This document shows positions 8,589 to 17,657 of a stretch of DNA of 64,000 nucleotides, one piece after another; position 1 is the first letter of the stretch; each line of letters starts with the position of its first letter. The stretch is from Nesterenkonia alkaliphila. Its GTDB lineage: Bacteria > Actinomycetota > Actinomycetes > Actinomycetales > Micrococcaceae. The stretch covers positions 62,001 to 126,000 of the forward strand of contig NZ_WRPM01000007.1 in the NCBI RefSeq assembly GCF_009758175.1. Direction: 5' to 3'. A program made the position numbers and the translations under genes. Below the pieces are notes generated by a model that was given only the letters and a program-made list of their open reading frames with translations, made no database searches and was not told the DNA's origin.

Positions 8589-9808
8589 GTGGAGTAGCTG
8601 AGCATCGCAGTCCGGAAGAGCTGACGCAGCTGCGCTCCCGCATAGAGCGCTTTGTAGACGAGGTTGTCATCCCTCGGGAGCCTGCCCCTGGGGACCATCT
8701 TGACCCCGCCCTGCGCAAGGAGCTTCAACAGGCCGCCCGTGATGCAGGGATCTTCGCCCCCCATGTCCCCCGGAGATGGGGTGGGCTGGGTCTGCCCATC
8801 TCGCAGTGGCCACAGATTTTCGAAGCAGCCGGCCGATCGCCGCTGGGACCGACGGCGCTGAACTGCATGGCTCCCGATGAGGGGAATATGCATATGCTCA
8901 GCGAGATTGCCAGCGAACAGCAGAAGCAGCAGTACCTGGCCCCTCTAGCCAGCGGTGAGGCCACTTCCTGCTTCGGGATGACCGAACCGCATCCGGGAGC
9001 CGGGTCCGACCCCTCGCAGCTGCAGACTACTGCGCGGCGCGAGGGCGGTGAGTGGATCATCACGGGCGAGAAGAGGTTCAGCTCAGGGGCCAACACTGCA
9101 TCATTCATGATCGTGATGGCCCGAACGCAGCCCGAGGGCGCAGAGGCCTCTGGCGCCACCATGTTCCTGGTGCCCATGGAGAGCCCAGGAATCTCTATCC
9201 CCCGGCAGATCCACACCATTGACCGATCCATCGGAGGCGGGCACCCCCATGTGGTGCTGGAGGATGTACGGGTTGACGACGAAGCCGTGCTCGGCGAGCC
9301 TCATCAGGGCTTCCGGTACGCCCAGGTCAGGCTCGGTCCGGCGCGGCTGACACACTGCATGCGTTGGTTGGGTTTGGCTTCCCGGGCGCAGGAGATCGTT
9401 CTGAAGCGAGCCAATCAGAGGGAGATCTTCGGCGCCAAACTGGCTGAGCAGGGCATCGCCCAGGCGATGATTGCTGACAGTGAGATCGACATTGAGACCT
9501 CCCGGTCGATCATCGAGCGCACTGCCCATCTGCTGGAGAGAGACCCGAAGGCCGGCTCCCGGCTCTCCTCAATCGCCAAAGTGCACTGCTCGGAAGCTGT
9601 CTACCGGATTATTGACCGGGCGGTCCAGCTCTGCGGGGGGGACGGGGTCTCCACCAACCTCCCTCTGGCCCAGTACCTCAATGAGGTGCGACCCTTCCGC
9701 ATCTACGACGGCTCCTCCGAGACGCATCGCTGGGCCATCGCCCGACGTGCTGTGCACCGGCAGCAACGCCGCATGGAGCAGTCTGCGGAATACTCCGGGG
9801 GTGCCTGA
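8585..9808 (+). CDS. Acyl-CoA dehydrogenase of ACAD10/11-LvaC type
   Basis: The 407-residue protein has the N-terminal helical, central beta and C-terminal helical domains of FAD-dependent acyl-CoA dehydrogenases. CFGMTEPHPGAGSDPS binds FAD and substrate, and QLCGGDGVSTNLPLAQYLNEVRPFRIYDGSSETH is split here across residues ~365-395. In ordinary medium-chain enzymes the catalytic base is Glu in IYEG; here the corresponding stretch reads IYDGSSETH, with Asp. As recalled, ACAD10/11-like proteins also show DG at this place. The neighbouring kinase gene supports a role in handling 4-phosphorylated acyl-CoAs rather than plain alpha,beta-dehydrogenation. It overlaps both neighbours. Confidence 0.88.
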   Translation: MSGVAEHRSPEELTQLRSRIERFVDEVVIPREPAPGDHLDPALRKELQQAARDAGIFAPHVPRRWGGLGLPISQWPQIFEAAGRSPLGPTALNCMAPDEGNMHMLSEIASEQQKQQYLAPLASGEATSCFGMTEPHPGAGSDPSQLQTTARREGGEWIITGEKRFSSGANTASFMIVMARTQPEGAEASGATMFLVPMESPGISIPRQIHTIDRSIGGGHPHVVLEDVRVDDEAVLGEPHQGFRYAQVRLGPARLTHCMRWLGLASRAQEIVLKRANQREIFGAKLAEQGIAQAMIADSEIDIETSRSIIERTAHLLERDPKAGSRLSSIAKVHCSEAVYRIIDRAVQLCGGDGVSTNLPLAQYLNEVRPFRIYDGSSETHRWAIARRAVHRQQRRMEQSAEYSGGA

Positions 9809-10914
9809 TGAGTGCGGAGATCGTTCAGAGCACGCATGAGGCCCGTCAGCTGCAAATGCCCCCGCTGCTCATCGTCGAGGAGGTGCAGAAGTTCCTGGAC
9901 GCTCACGGACTGGGCACCGGCGAGTTGGAAGTGTTCCGGGTCGGGGAGGGCCAGTCGAACGTCACGTTTCGGATCCTTCGGCAGGGCACCGACCTCGTGC
10001 TTCGCCGGGGACCACGGCCCCCGTTGCCCAAATCCACCCATGACATGCTCCGAGAGGCCCGGGTGCAACAGGCTCTGGCAGGGCACAGCTTTCCGGTGCC
10101 CCGAATCCGCGCGGTCTGCGAAGACCAGAGTCTGCTGGGTGTGCCTTTCTACGTGATGGACTACATCCCTGGCGACGTCATCACTGACTCGTTGGCACCG
10201 GCGTACGGCACGCCCGAATCCCGCAGGCAGCTCTCCTCCGCCATGGTGGAAACCCTTCAGCAGCTGCACTCGGTGGACGTCAGCCACCCAGAGGTGGCGG
10301 CTCTTGGTCGGCCTGAAGGGTATCTGCAACGGCAAGTGGACCGATTCGCTCAGCTCTGGCCGATGAACACCCGGAGGGAGATCCGGCTGGTTGACGAGCT
10401 TTCACGGTGGCTGCGCGATCACCTCCCAACGACTCAACGGCATACGGTGATCCACGGCGACTTTCGAATGGGCAACCTCATGTACAGCCCTCCCCAGCCA
10501 GGCAAGACGTCGCTTCCCCGGGTGGAAGCGGTACTCGACTGGGAAATGGCCACCCTGGGGGACCCACTGGCAGATCTCGGCTATCTCACTGCCACCTATG
10601 CACAGGCTGGTGAGCCAGGGACCGTGCTGGAGCTGACCTCAGTCACCCGGCAGGAGGGCTTCCACAGCCGGGATGAGCTGGTGGAGGCCTATGCGGGGCA
10701 GAGCTCCCTAGACCTTGACGCTCTGCCCTGGTACCAGACGATGGCGCTGTGGAAGGCAGCAATCTTCTGCGAGGCCATGTACACCCGCTGGCTCAAGGGC
10801 GAACGTCCCGGCGACAGCTTCGCCCAAAGCCTCGAACGGGGCATTCCCGAACTGCTGGAACAGGCTCTGAACTATTCCCGAAAATTTCGCGTCAAAACGG
10901 GCTCGGGCTGCTGA
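9808..10914 (+). CDS. APH-family kinase (ACAD10/11 kinase-domain / LvaA-like)
   Basis: The 368-residue protein has the aminoglycoside-phosphotransferase fold. A nucleotide lobe (GEGQSNVTFRI near residue 50, VLRRGPRPPLPKSTHDM near 72) precedes the catalytic loop HGDFRMGNLMY near 218 and the metal-binding DWEMATLGDPLADLGYL near 245. The last sequence is characteristic of the subgroup found fused or adjacent to acyl-CoA dehydrogenases (ACAD10/11 kinase domain, LvaA). That subgroup phosphorylates the 4-hydroxyl of 4-hydroxyacyl-CoAs. Its ATG shares one base with the dehydrogenase stop (TGATG), so the two products are made together. Antibiotic resistance is unlikely given the context. Confidence 0.87.
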   Translation: MSAEIVQSTHEARQLQMPPLLIVEEVQKFLDAHGLGTGELEVFRVGEGQSNVTFRILRQGTDLVLRRGPRPPLPKSTHDMLREARVQQALAGHSFPVPRIRAVCEDQSLLGVPFYVMDYIPGDVITDSLAPAYGTPESRRQLSSAMVETLQQLHSVDVSHPEVAALGRPEGYLQRQVDRFAQLWPMNTRREIRLVDELSRWLRDHLPTTQRHTVIHGDFRMGNLMYSPPQPGKTSLPRVEAVLDWEMATLGDPLADLGYLTATYAQAGEPGTVLELTSVTRQEGFHSRDELVEAYAGQSSLDLDALPWYQTMALWKAAIFCEAMYTRWLKGERPGDSFAQSLERGIPELLEQALNYSRKFRVKTGSGC

Positions 10915-10964
10915 CTGGCACACCGACTCATTCCGTATCCGAGCACTCGAAGGAGAGAACTCCC

Positions 10965-12308
10965 ATGGCATACTCCCCCGCGGGCACCGTTGCCCGAAGA
11001 CAGCAGAAGGCTCAGCGAAAATCCCTCGGCGCCAGTACCGCCGGCCAGCTGCTGGAATGGTACGAATGGTCCGCCTACGCGGTCTTCGCTCCCTTCATCG
11101 CCCAAGTGATGTTCAACCCTGACAACCCGGTCTCAGCGCTGCTGTCCACCCTGGCAGTCTTCGCCGTGGGGTTCCTCATGCGGCCCCTGGGCGGAGTTGT
11201 CTTCGGCCACATTGCTGACCGAAAGGGCCGAAAGTTCGTCCTGATCACCACCATGATGACCATGGCGATCGCCTCCGTGGCCATCGGACTGCTTCCGACC
11301 TACGAGACGGTCGGGATCTGGGCCTCGCTGCTCCTCCTACTGCTGCGCATCGTGCAGGGCTTCGCACACGGTGGGGAATCAGCCGCAGCTAACAGCTATG
11401 TCGCTGAGATTGCCCCGCGACACCGCCGCGGTCAATGGGGCTCGGTAGTATTCATCGCCATCTTCGGCGGCTCGGTGATGGCTTATACCGTAGGTGGAAC
11501 CATCACCTTCAATGCGGATGAGTCCTTCGTCCTAGAGTGGGGCTGGCGAATCCCGTTCTGGCTGGGCGCCCTTCTCGCTGTGGTGGCTCTGTGGATGCGC
11601 ATGGGTATGGCCGAGTCCGCCACGTTCGAGGAGGTCCTCGAGGAGGACATCACCCCAGAGGACGTGCTCGAGGACGCGGTACAGGCCGCCGACCCCGAAG
11701 TTGTCGAGGCCGTCCGGCCCAAAACCCAATGGAAAGCGATTCTCCTGATCATCGCAATGGTCTCCGGAGTCACCTCAGCCCACTACACCTGGACGTCATA
11801 TGTGTCCACCTACGCGATCGTCGAACAGGGCATGGCCGCCAACAGTGCCTACTGGGTCACTGTGGCCGCACAGTTCGTGGCGTTGTGCGCCCTGCCGCTC
11901 TGGGGCCGACTCTCAGACCGAATCGGCCGCAAACCGGTGCTGTACACATTCGGCTTCGGCATGGCGTTATTGCAGTTTCCCCTCATGGGACTGATTTCTG
12001 CTCAGCCGTGGACGTTGCTGGTCGCCTCTATGGTGGCCTTGCTGATCGTCGGCGCCGCAGGCGCCCTGCTCTCCTGCGTAATGTCAGAGGTGTTCCCCAC
12101 CGCCCAGCGGACCCGGAATATCGGGCTGGCCTACTCCATCTCGGTGGCGGTCTTCGGGGGATTCGCCCCATATCTCAACCAGCTTTTCAACAGTCTGGAG
12201 ATGCAGTGGATGTCCAACCTTTATGTGGTACTGCTCTGCGTGGTTACGCTCATCGCGGTTCGGCTGCTCCCGGAGACTAAAGCTATCGACCTCAACGCGG
12301 TTCGCTGA
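10965..12308 (+). CDS. MFS transporter, metabolite:H+ symporter (MHS) type
   Basis: The 447-residue protein starts with STAGQLLEWYEWSAYAVFAPF and has the loop GGVVFGHIADRKGRK near residue 72, the signature of MHS/ProP/KgtP-like major facilitator proteins. About 12 helices are visible, with a charged acidic insert (EEVLEEDITPEDVLED, about residues 220-240) between helices 6 and 7. AGGAGAG at 10951-10957 precedes the ATG. Its place inside the catabolic operon suggests it imports the carboxylic acid that the ligase activates. It overlaps the following dehydrogenase gene by one base. Confidence 0.88.
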   Translation: MAYSPAGTVARRQQKAQRKSLGASTAGQLLEWYEWSAYAVFAPFIAQVMFNPDNPVSALLSTLAVFAVGFLMRPLGGVVFGHIADRKGRKFVLITTMMTMAIASVAIGLLPTYETVGIWASLLLLLLRIVQGFAHGGESAAANSYVAEIAPRHRRGQWGSVVFIAIFGGSVMAYTVGGTITFNADESFVLEWGWRIPFWLGALLAVVALWMRMGMAESATFEEVLEEDITPEDVLEDAVQAADPEVVEAVRPKTQWKAILLIIAMVSGVTSAHYTWTSYVSTYAIVEQGMAANSAYWVTVAAQFVALCALPLWGRLSDRIGRKPVLYTFGFGMALLQFPLMGLISAQPWTLLVASMVALLIVGAAGALLSCVMSEVFPTAQRTRNIGLAYSISVAVFGGFAPYLNQLFNSLEMQWMSNLYVVLLCVVTLIAVRLLPETKAIDLNAVR

Positions 12309-13306
12309 TGGAGGCGCTTTACCTGCACGCACCCCACCAAGCACCCGCGGTGCGGGACATCCCCGCTCCACTGCCGGGACCCGGTCAGGTTCGGATTCGG
12401 GTGGTGGCGGCGGGGATCTGCGGCTCAGACACGCATATCGTCCACGGTGCAAACCCGGCAGCCAGATTCCCGCTCATTCTGGGACACGAGATCGCAGGAG
12501 TAGTGGAGAAAGCAGGGTCCGAGGAGGACCAGGGGCTCATTGGGATGCCAGTGGCGGTGAACTTTCTCATCACTTGCGGCACTTGCCGCCAGTGTGCGGC
12601 TCAACGCAGTTCGCTGTGCCAGCGCCGGGAGGGCTTGGGCATCGTCCACCACGGTGGACTTGCCGAGTACGTGGTAGTGCCCACTCGCAACATCATCCCG
12701 ATTCCGGACGGGGTGCCGTTCGACCACGCGGCTATTGCCACTGATGCCTACGCCACTCCGTGGCACGCCATCCGAAAATCCGGCATCAGTGCCGGAGAGG
12801 GGTGCTTGCTCAACGGAGCAGGAGGTCTGGGGCTGGCTGCCGTGCAACTGCTCTCAGCTCTGGGCGTCGGCCCAATCGCCGTGGTGGACCCCAGGCCTGA
12901 GGCCAGGAAGGCAGCGGTGGACGCGGGTGCCGACAATGTGTCGGCGAAGGTAAGTGAGCTCCAGGACCCGCCGCTCCTGCCGCATATCTTCGACTTCGTA
13001 GGTATCTCGGAGACGATAAGCAGCCTGTTGGAGCTGCTGCCAGCCGGGGGTCAGCTCAGCGTTGTCGGGCTAGGCGGACCGATGACTGTTCAGATGGACA
13101 ATTCCCTAGTGCGCGACGAGAAGACAGTCACTGGCAGTTACGCTTTCACTGATGAGGACATCTCCTACGTCCTGCAGAAGATGGCGGAGGGGAAGCTGAA
13201 CCCTGACCAGGCCATCGGACGGACCATCAGCCTCGGCGAGGCACCGGCAGCGCTGGATCCGGCAGGTCCCGAGCGTGGCTACGGTCGTACGGTAGTGAGA
13301 ATGTAA
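12308..13306 (+). CDS. Zinc-dependent alcohol dehydrogenase (MDR family)
   Basis: The 332-residue medium-chain dehydrogenase keeps both zinc sites. The catalytic ligands are in ICGSDTH (~39) and GHEIAGVV (~60); the structural site is the four-cysteine stretch CGTCRQC...LC near residues 90-105. The NAD(P) loop GAGGLGLAAVQ is near residue 178. It should oxidise an alcohol or polyol to a carbonyl. Coupling to the transporter gene (TGATG) places it in the catabolic operon, perhaps forming or consuming a keto acid. Its substrate cannot be deduced. Confidence 0.87.
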   Translation: MEALYLHAPHQAPAVRDIPAPLPGPGQVRIRVVAAGICGSDTHIVHGANPAARFPLILGHEIAGVVEKAGSEEDQGLIGMPVAVNFLITCGTCRQCAAQRSSLCQRREGLGIVHHGGLAEYVVVPTRNIIPIPDGVPFDHAAIATDAYATPWHAIRKSGISAGEGCLLNGAGGLGLAAVQLLSALGVGPIAVVDPRPEARKAAVDAGADNVSAKVSELQDPPLLPHIFDFVGISETISSLLELLPAGGQLSVVGLGGPMTVQMDNSLVRDEKTVTGSYAFTDEDISYVLQKMAEGKLNPDQAIGRTISLGEAPAALDPAGPERGYGRTVVRM

Positions 13307-13353
13307 ACCCAGGTGAGATACTGAGCGGCACTGCGGCAGAGAAAGGATGGCAC

Positions 13354-14325
13354 ATGTCAGACAGCAATGCAGAATCCTCGGTGAAGCCTCTGATGCAGGC
13401 TGTGAGACAGGAGGAGTTCGGCGGCCCAGAGGTGCTCCGGATTACCACGGTGCCGCGGCCCCGGCCTGATATCGGAGAGGTTCTCGTCCGGGTGCACGCG
13501 GCCGGGGTCAACCCGACGGACTGGAAGCACCGCGCCGGACGCCGGTTCCTCGGAGATCCTCCCTACACCCTGGGCTGGGATGTCTCTGGCGTGGTGGAGG
13601 AGGTAGGACTCGGAGTCACCCTGCACAAGCCAGGTGATGAGGTCTACGGTATGCTTCCATACCCATATGGGGCGGGGTCCCATGCGGAGTATGTAACGGC
13701 TCCGGCCCGCGCACTCGTGCCCAAGCCTGCTGCGCTGAGCCACGTCCAGGCTGGTGCGCTTCCCCTCGTTGGGCTCACAGCGTGGCAATCATTGGTGGAC
13801 ACCGCCGGCATCAGCGCCGGTGATCGTGTGCTGATCCATGCTGCCGCCGGGGGAGTTGGCCACGCCGCAGTTCAGATAGCCAAGGCTCGGGGCGCCTATG
13901 TCATTGGCACTGCCAGCGCGGCCAAGCACAGCTTTGTGCAGAACCTCGGTGCCGATGAGATGGTCGATTACCGCGAGGTCGACTTCACCGAGGCAGTCAA
14001 AGGTGCCGATGTTGTCTTGGATACCATCGGAGGGGAATACCAGCTCCGTTCACTGCAGAGCCTCCGGCCGGGGGGTGTTCTGGTATCCACCCTGCCGCGA
14101 CCCGCCGAAGGGCTGTGGGATCGCGCGGCGGAGTTGGGGGTGCGCGCCGAGCTGATCCTGGTCGAGGCCGACCAGGCAGGCATGCAGGCGCTGACTCAAT
14201 TAGTGAATGAGGGCCGGCTGAAGGCGGAGGTCTCGGATACCTTCCCTCTGACTCAGGTTGCCCGTGCCCACGAGGCCGGGGAAACTGGCCGTACCACCGG
14301 CAAACTCGTCCTCACGATGGTTTAG
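13354..14325 (+). CDS. NADP-dependent quinone oxidoreductase-like protein (zinc-free MDR)
   Basis: The 323-residue protein has the zinc-free medium-chain reductase layout: AVRQEEFGGPEVLRI at the start, GVNPTDWKHRAGR near residue 50, and the NADPH loop HAAAGGVGHAAVQIAK near 160. No zinc-ligand cysteines are present. Family members reduce quinones or activated double bonds using NADPH. The ATG at 13354 has an AAAGG site upstream. It follows the alcohol dehydrogenase by 47 bases and may be the last gene of the operon. Confidence 0.83.
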   Translation: MSDSNAESSVKPLMQAVRQEEFGGPEVLRITTVPRPRPDIGEVLVRVHAAGVNPTDWKHRAGRRFLGDPPYTLGWDVSGVVEEVGLGVTLHKPGDEVYGMLPYPYGAGSHAEYVTAPARALVPKPAALSHVQAGALPLVGLTAWQSLVDTAGISAGDRVLIHAAAGGVGHAAVQIAKARGAYVIGTASAAKHSFVQNLGADEMVDYREVDFTEAVKGADVVLDTIGGEYQLRSLQSLRPGGVLVSTLPRPAEGLWDRAAELGVRAELILVEADQAGMQALTQLVNEGRLKAEVSDTFPLTQVARAHEAGETGRTTGKLVLTMV

Positions 14326-14335
14326 CGCTGAACTA

Positions 14336-15100
14336 CTACTTCTTGGCCTTCTTCTGCCGCTTGTCCATCAGCTCGGCACGCATCCGGTCGCGGAACTCCT
14401 TGGCCGCGATCGCTGAGGCCGAGGTGGGCCGGTTCAGCTGATCGGCCTTCTCCGCGGCAGAGGGCTTAGTCAGCCGTGGTGCCGAACTCTCTGGTGAGCC
14501 GGCGGCGTCGTTGGTTCTGCCGTTGCGTTTGGCGGCCTGCCGGGCACGGTAGGCCCGCACATGGGCGCGGTTGGCGCAGTTGCCGTAGTCGCAGAACAGC
14601 TTGGAGCGGTTCCGGGTGAGGTCCACAATCGCAGCCTCACAGTCATCCCCGCGGCAGATCCGCAGCCGGCTGGTCTCATCTCGGGTGACCAGATGGGCCA
14701 GGGCCGCAGCCACTGTGGCGGTGATCAGATCGCTGATCTGGTCCGAAACCGGGATGGGACGTTCCCGGAAGGCGGTCTCGCCCTCTTCTGCAGGCACCAG
14801 CCGGGTGCCGACCCCCTCCAGCAGGTCGTTGATGAGGGCCAGTTCCTCCGGCTTGGTGATCGGGGCCGACTGCCAGACCCTGTGCAGCGCCTCACGCAGC
14901 TCGCGCACCTTCTCGAGCTGCTTGCGGGTAGCCTTGCTGCTGGGCCACTCCAGCTCAGGCTCGCGCTGGGCCAGAAAGGCCTTCAGACCTTCTACGGAGT
15001 CCAGGACATCCGGGGTGGTTTTGGCGCTCTTGAGCCCTCCGGCCGTGTTGATCAGATCAGCGGCCGATATCAGAGCACGATTGACTTCTGCGTTGAACAT
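14336..15100 (-). CDS. CGNR zinc-finger protein (ABATE domain)
   Basis: The 254-residue protein ends with a CGNR zinc finger: CRGDDCEAAIVD, then KLFCDYGNCANR and HVRAYRARQA. Four cysteines can bind zinc, and the N-terminal ~130 residues match the helical ABATE (putative ligand-binding) region of this family. Members are thought to be transcriptional regulators with unknown ligands. A low-complexity Lys/Arg-rich tail follows. It is convergent with the quinone reductase gene, 10 bases away. An AGGAG site precedes the ATG. The 271-base gap to the next gene holds no clear gene. Confidence 0.82.
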   Translation of the reverse strand: MFNAEVNRALISAADLINTAGGLKSAKTTPDVLDSVEGLKAFLAQREPELEWPSSKATRKQLEKVRELREALHRVWQSAPITKPEELALINDLLEGVGTRLVPAEEGETAFRERPIPVSDQISDLITATVAAALAHLVTRDETSRLRICRGDDCEAAIVDLTRNRSKLFCDYGNCANRAHVRAYRARQAAKRNGRTNDAAGSPESSAPRLTKPSAAEKADQLNRPTSASAIAAKEFRDRMRAELMDKRQKKAKK

Positions 15101-15371
15101 GCAGTTTCTCCTGCCGAATTTGGTTCACGCCCTCATACTGGAACGGCAGCTGAAGGCGTGGGTGGGTGCAACGTTGAGCGGCACTCTACACGGTCGTGGG
15201 GATGGACAACAGTGTCAGCCGCTCAGGTCTCCCAGTGTAGCCTTAGCGGCGCTGACCTGGGGAGAAGCGGTCTGAGCGGGGTCAACGGCGGTAACCTGAG
15301 GTCATCTGAAGCCTAACCGGCAGCTGAATGCTGGGCTTAAAACTCAGGCGTCAATCTGATAGGTCTGGTGT

Positions 15372-16631
15372 GTGAGCAGCATCCGCAGACCAGGCCGCGC
15401 AAGGACGCTGGCCGCCACCGTGGCGCAGGAGGAGGCTGCCCACCCCAGTACCACCACCCCGCACCAGGTGCAGAGCCTGGCCCGGCTGCAGGTGATGGTG
15501 GAGTCCAGGGCCATCTGGTCCGCCCTGGGCGGGGGGCTGCTGGGCCTGTTGGTGGGGCTGGTGGTGTTCTACCAGCAGCGGCCGGTTCTGGCCGGGGATG
15601 ACTCCATCCAGTTCTACGGCTCCGTGGTCGGCGGAGTCACCGCCGGTATAGCGTTTCTGCTGGGCTATTCGCTCAACGCCCGGATGGCGAATATCTGGCT
15701 GGGCCAGCGGCCCCGGCTGCGCCAGCTGGTGGACACCATGGCCCTGCTGGTGGTGCACTCCTCCATTGCGGTAATGGGCACTCTGGGCATCTTCCGGGTA
15801 TTCCAGGAAGCATTCATCGGCCTGACCGTGGACCATATAGCCGGATCGGTGCTGGTGGCCATCGTGGGCGGGGTGGCCGCCTATTTCAGCTTCAACTCCG
15901 GAGCCCGAATCACTGCTTTCAGCCTCTCCACCCTGCTGGCGATCTTCATGGCCTCCGGGGTGCTGGTCTCGATGATCTTCGCCGAGAACCCCTTCTGGTG
16001 GCATGTGATGTTCTCCGAGCTGGGCACCGGGCAGGCCGGGCTGACCAGCTTCTGGACCTTCAACACCACCCTGGTGGTCTCCGGGGTCATCATCACCACG
16101 CTGACCGCATTCATAGCCCGTGACCTAGAGATCTGGGGGGAGTTCGAACGCGGCCGGGTCGCTGATCGGCTGTCGGAACGGGCCGAGCAGCGGAGGACCT
16201 CCAGCGGCCGGCTGCCGGTGCGCATCCGGTTGGTCAATGCCCTTGCCGGGCACTTCCGTACCCCGCGGATCATGGTGGTGCGGGTAACGATGATCGTCAT
16301 GGGACTCTCCCTGGCAGCAGTGGGGCTGATTCCGATGAGTCTGCACCATGACCTGCACACTCTGGTCACCGCCATGTTCGGGCTCAGCTTCTTGCTCATC
16401 CTGCTGGCTGTGCCCTACCTGCTGCCCGGCTTCCCGCGCTCCTTCTACCTGCTGAGCTTCCTGGCCGCCTGCGCACTGGTGTTCAGTTTTCTGCTCTGGA
16501 TGCCCATCGGCTACTGGAACCTCACCTCACTGGAGCTGATCGGCGCCGCCATCCTGTTTGCCTGGCTGGTGGTGTTCATCCGGAACATCGCTGCCCTGGT
16601 GGAGCGGGTCAAGCAGTTTCAGGAGGGGTGA
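15372..16631 (+). CDS. Multi-pass membrane protein of unknown function
   Basis: The 419-residue protein has about ten hydrophobic helices: three or four near residues 55-200, two around 200-250, and four in the C-terminal 130 residues. A long charged cytoplasmic loop (RDLEIWGEFERGRVADRLSE onward, about 245-300) separates the halves. No transporter signature was recognised. The GTG is preceded by TAGGTC with a 6-nt spacer, similar to leaderless starts elsewhere here. It converges with the lysG gene with a 9-base gap. Confidence 0.6.
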   Translation: MSSIRRPGRARTLAATVAQEEAAHPSTTTPHQVQSLARLQVMVESRAIWSALGGGLLGLLVGLVVFYQQRPVLAGDDSIQFYGSVVGGVTAGIAFLLGYSLNARMANIWLGQRPRLRQLVDTMALLVVHSSIAVMGTLGIFRVFQEAFIGLTVDHIAGSVLVAIVGGVAAYFSFNSGARITAFSLSTLLAIFMASGVLVSMIFAENPFWWHVMFSELGTGQAGLTSFWTFNTTLVVSGVIITTLTAFIARDLEIWGEFERGRVADRLSERAEQRRTSSGRLPVRIRLVNALAGHFRTPRIMVVRVTMIVMGLSLAAVGLIPMSLHHDLHTLVTAMFGLSFLLILLAVPYLLPGFPRSFYLLSFLAACALVFSFLLWMPIGYWNLTSLELIGAAILFAWLVVFIRNIAALVERVKQFQEG

Positions 16632-16640
16632 CTGCCCGGC

Positions 16641-17537
16641 TCAGAGCAGATCCCGGCTGGCGGCCCGGTGCACTGCTTCGGTGAGCCGGTCCAGGGCTGG
16701 GGTAGTGGTGCTCCAGTGCTGCCAGTGCAGCTGGATGTCCTCAGGGCCGATCTCGGAGATCACCACCAGATCCGGGTGCTGGCCGCCGAGCACACCCTCC
16801 GGGAGCATGAACTCTGGGATCAGCCCCCAGCCCAGCCCGTGGCCCACCGCAGCGTTATACGCCTGGACTGAGGGAAGCAGGTGGGTGATCGTGGGTGTGC
16901 TGACGCCCAGCCGGGAGAGCGCGGTGCGCTGGGTGGCATCACGGATGCTGTAGTCGATCTGCGGCACCCGCTGCCAGTCCACGGCCCCTTGCTCGTCACG
17001 GTGGCGGTCCAGCAGTTCGGCGCTGGCCACTGGCCAATAGCGGATCACGCCCAGGGGCTCGGCCCGGCAGCCGGTCACCGGCGCCGGATTCTCCGTCACC
17101 GCCGCAGAGACTGTGCCGTTGCGCAGCAGCTCATCAGTATGCTGCTGGTCCTCGGCGTGCACGTGGATCTCCACGTCGTCCCAGGTGGCGGCCTCCTGCA
17201 GCACCCGGATGAACCAGCTGGCCAGGGAATCGGCGTTGATCGCCACTGCCAGGGTGATGGTGGGCCGGAAGTTCACGGACGAGCCGCGGAAGCCCAGGCT
17301 GCGCCGGGCCTCATCCTCCAGCAGTATGGTCTGCCGGGCAATTCGCAGCAGCTGCTCACCCGACTCCGTGGGCTTCACCGGAATGGTACGGGTCAGCAGC
17401 ACCTGGCCCACCTCTTTCTCCAGAGCTTTGATCCGCTGGGAGAAGGCGGATCCGGAGATCCGCAGCAGGGCGGCGGCGGCCTCAAAGGTTCCCTCGTCCA
17501 CTGCCAGCACGAACGCTCTGAGGTGATCAGTGTTCAT
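16641..17537 (-). CDS. lysG: LysR-type regulator LysG/ArgP
   Basis: The 298-residue protein begins with NTDHLRAFVLAVDEGTFEAA, the LysR-type helix-turn-helix, followed by a substrate-binding domain. Overall it matches ArgP/LysG, which activates the basic amino acid exporter gene when lysine or arginine accumulates. It is divergent from a LysE exporter, the classical corynebacterial arrangement. The ATG at 17537 gives the usual N terminus; an in-frame ATG at 17591 would add 18 residues. A T-N11-A dyad (17605-17619) lies in the shared promoter. Confidence 0.88.
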   Translation of the reverse strand: MNTDHLRAFVLAVDEGTFEAAAALLRISGSAFSQRIKALEKEVGQVLLTRTIPVKPTESGEQLLRIARQTILLEDEARRSLGFRGSSVNFRPTITLAVAINADSLASWFIRVLQEAATWDDVEIHVHAEDQQHTDELLRNGTVSAAVTENPAPVTGCRAEPLGVIRYWPVASAELLDRHRDEQGAVDWQRVPQIDYSIRDATQRTALSRLGVSTPTITHLLPSVQAYNAAVGHGLGWGLIPEFMLPEGVLGGQHPDLVVISEIGPEDIQLHWQHWSTTTPALDRLTEAVHRAASRDLL

Positions 17538-17604
17538 CCGAGGTGCCCTTTCTGTGACCCAGTGTGGTGCCGCGTCGTCGTACCCCGCCATATCTGAAGC
17601 ATAC

Positions 17605-17619
17605 CTTCACAGAGTGAAG
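17605..17619. promoter_or_regulatory. Probable LysG binding site
   Basis: CTTCAC-AGA-GTGAAG is a perfect 6-bp dyad and contains the T-N11-A arrangement typical of LysR-type regulators. It sits in the lysG-lysE divergent gap, about 40 bases before lysE, where an activator of lysE would bind. Confidence 0.6.
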
Positions 17620-17657
17620 AATCATGCGCTGGTGCGGACAGGTGCTGGCGGCACAGA

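Noticed and set aside
9808-10914. Aminoglycoside resistance gene
   Set aside because: The APH fold is present, but the sequence near DWEMATLGDP and the operon context point to an acyl-CoA pathway kinase.
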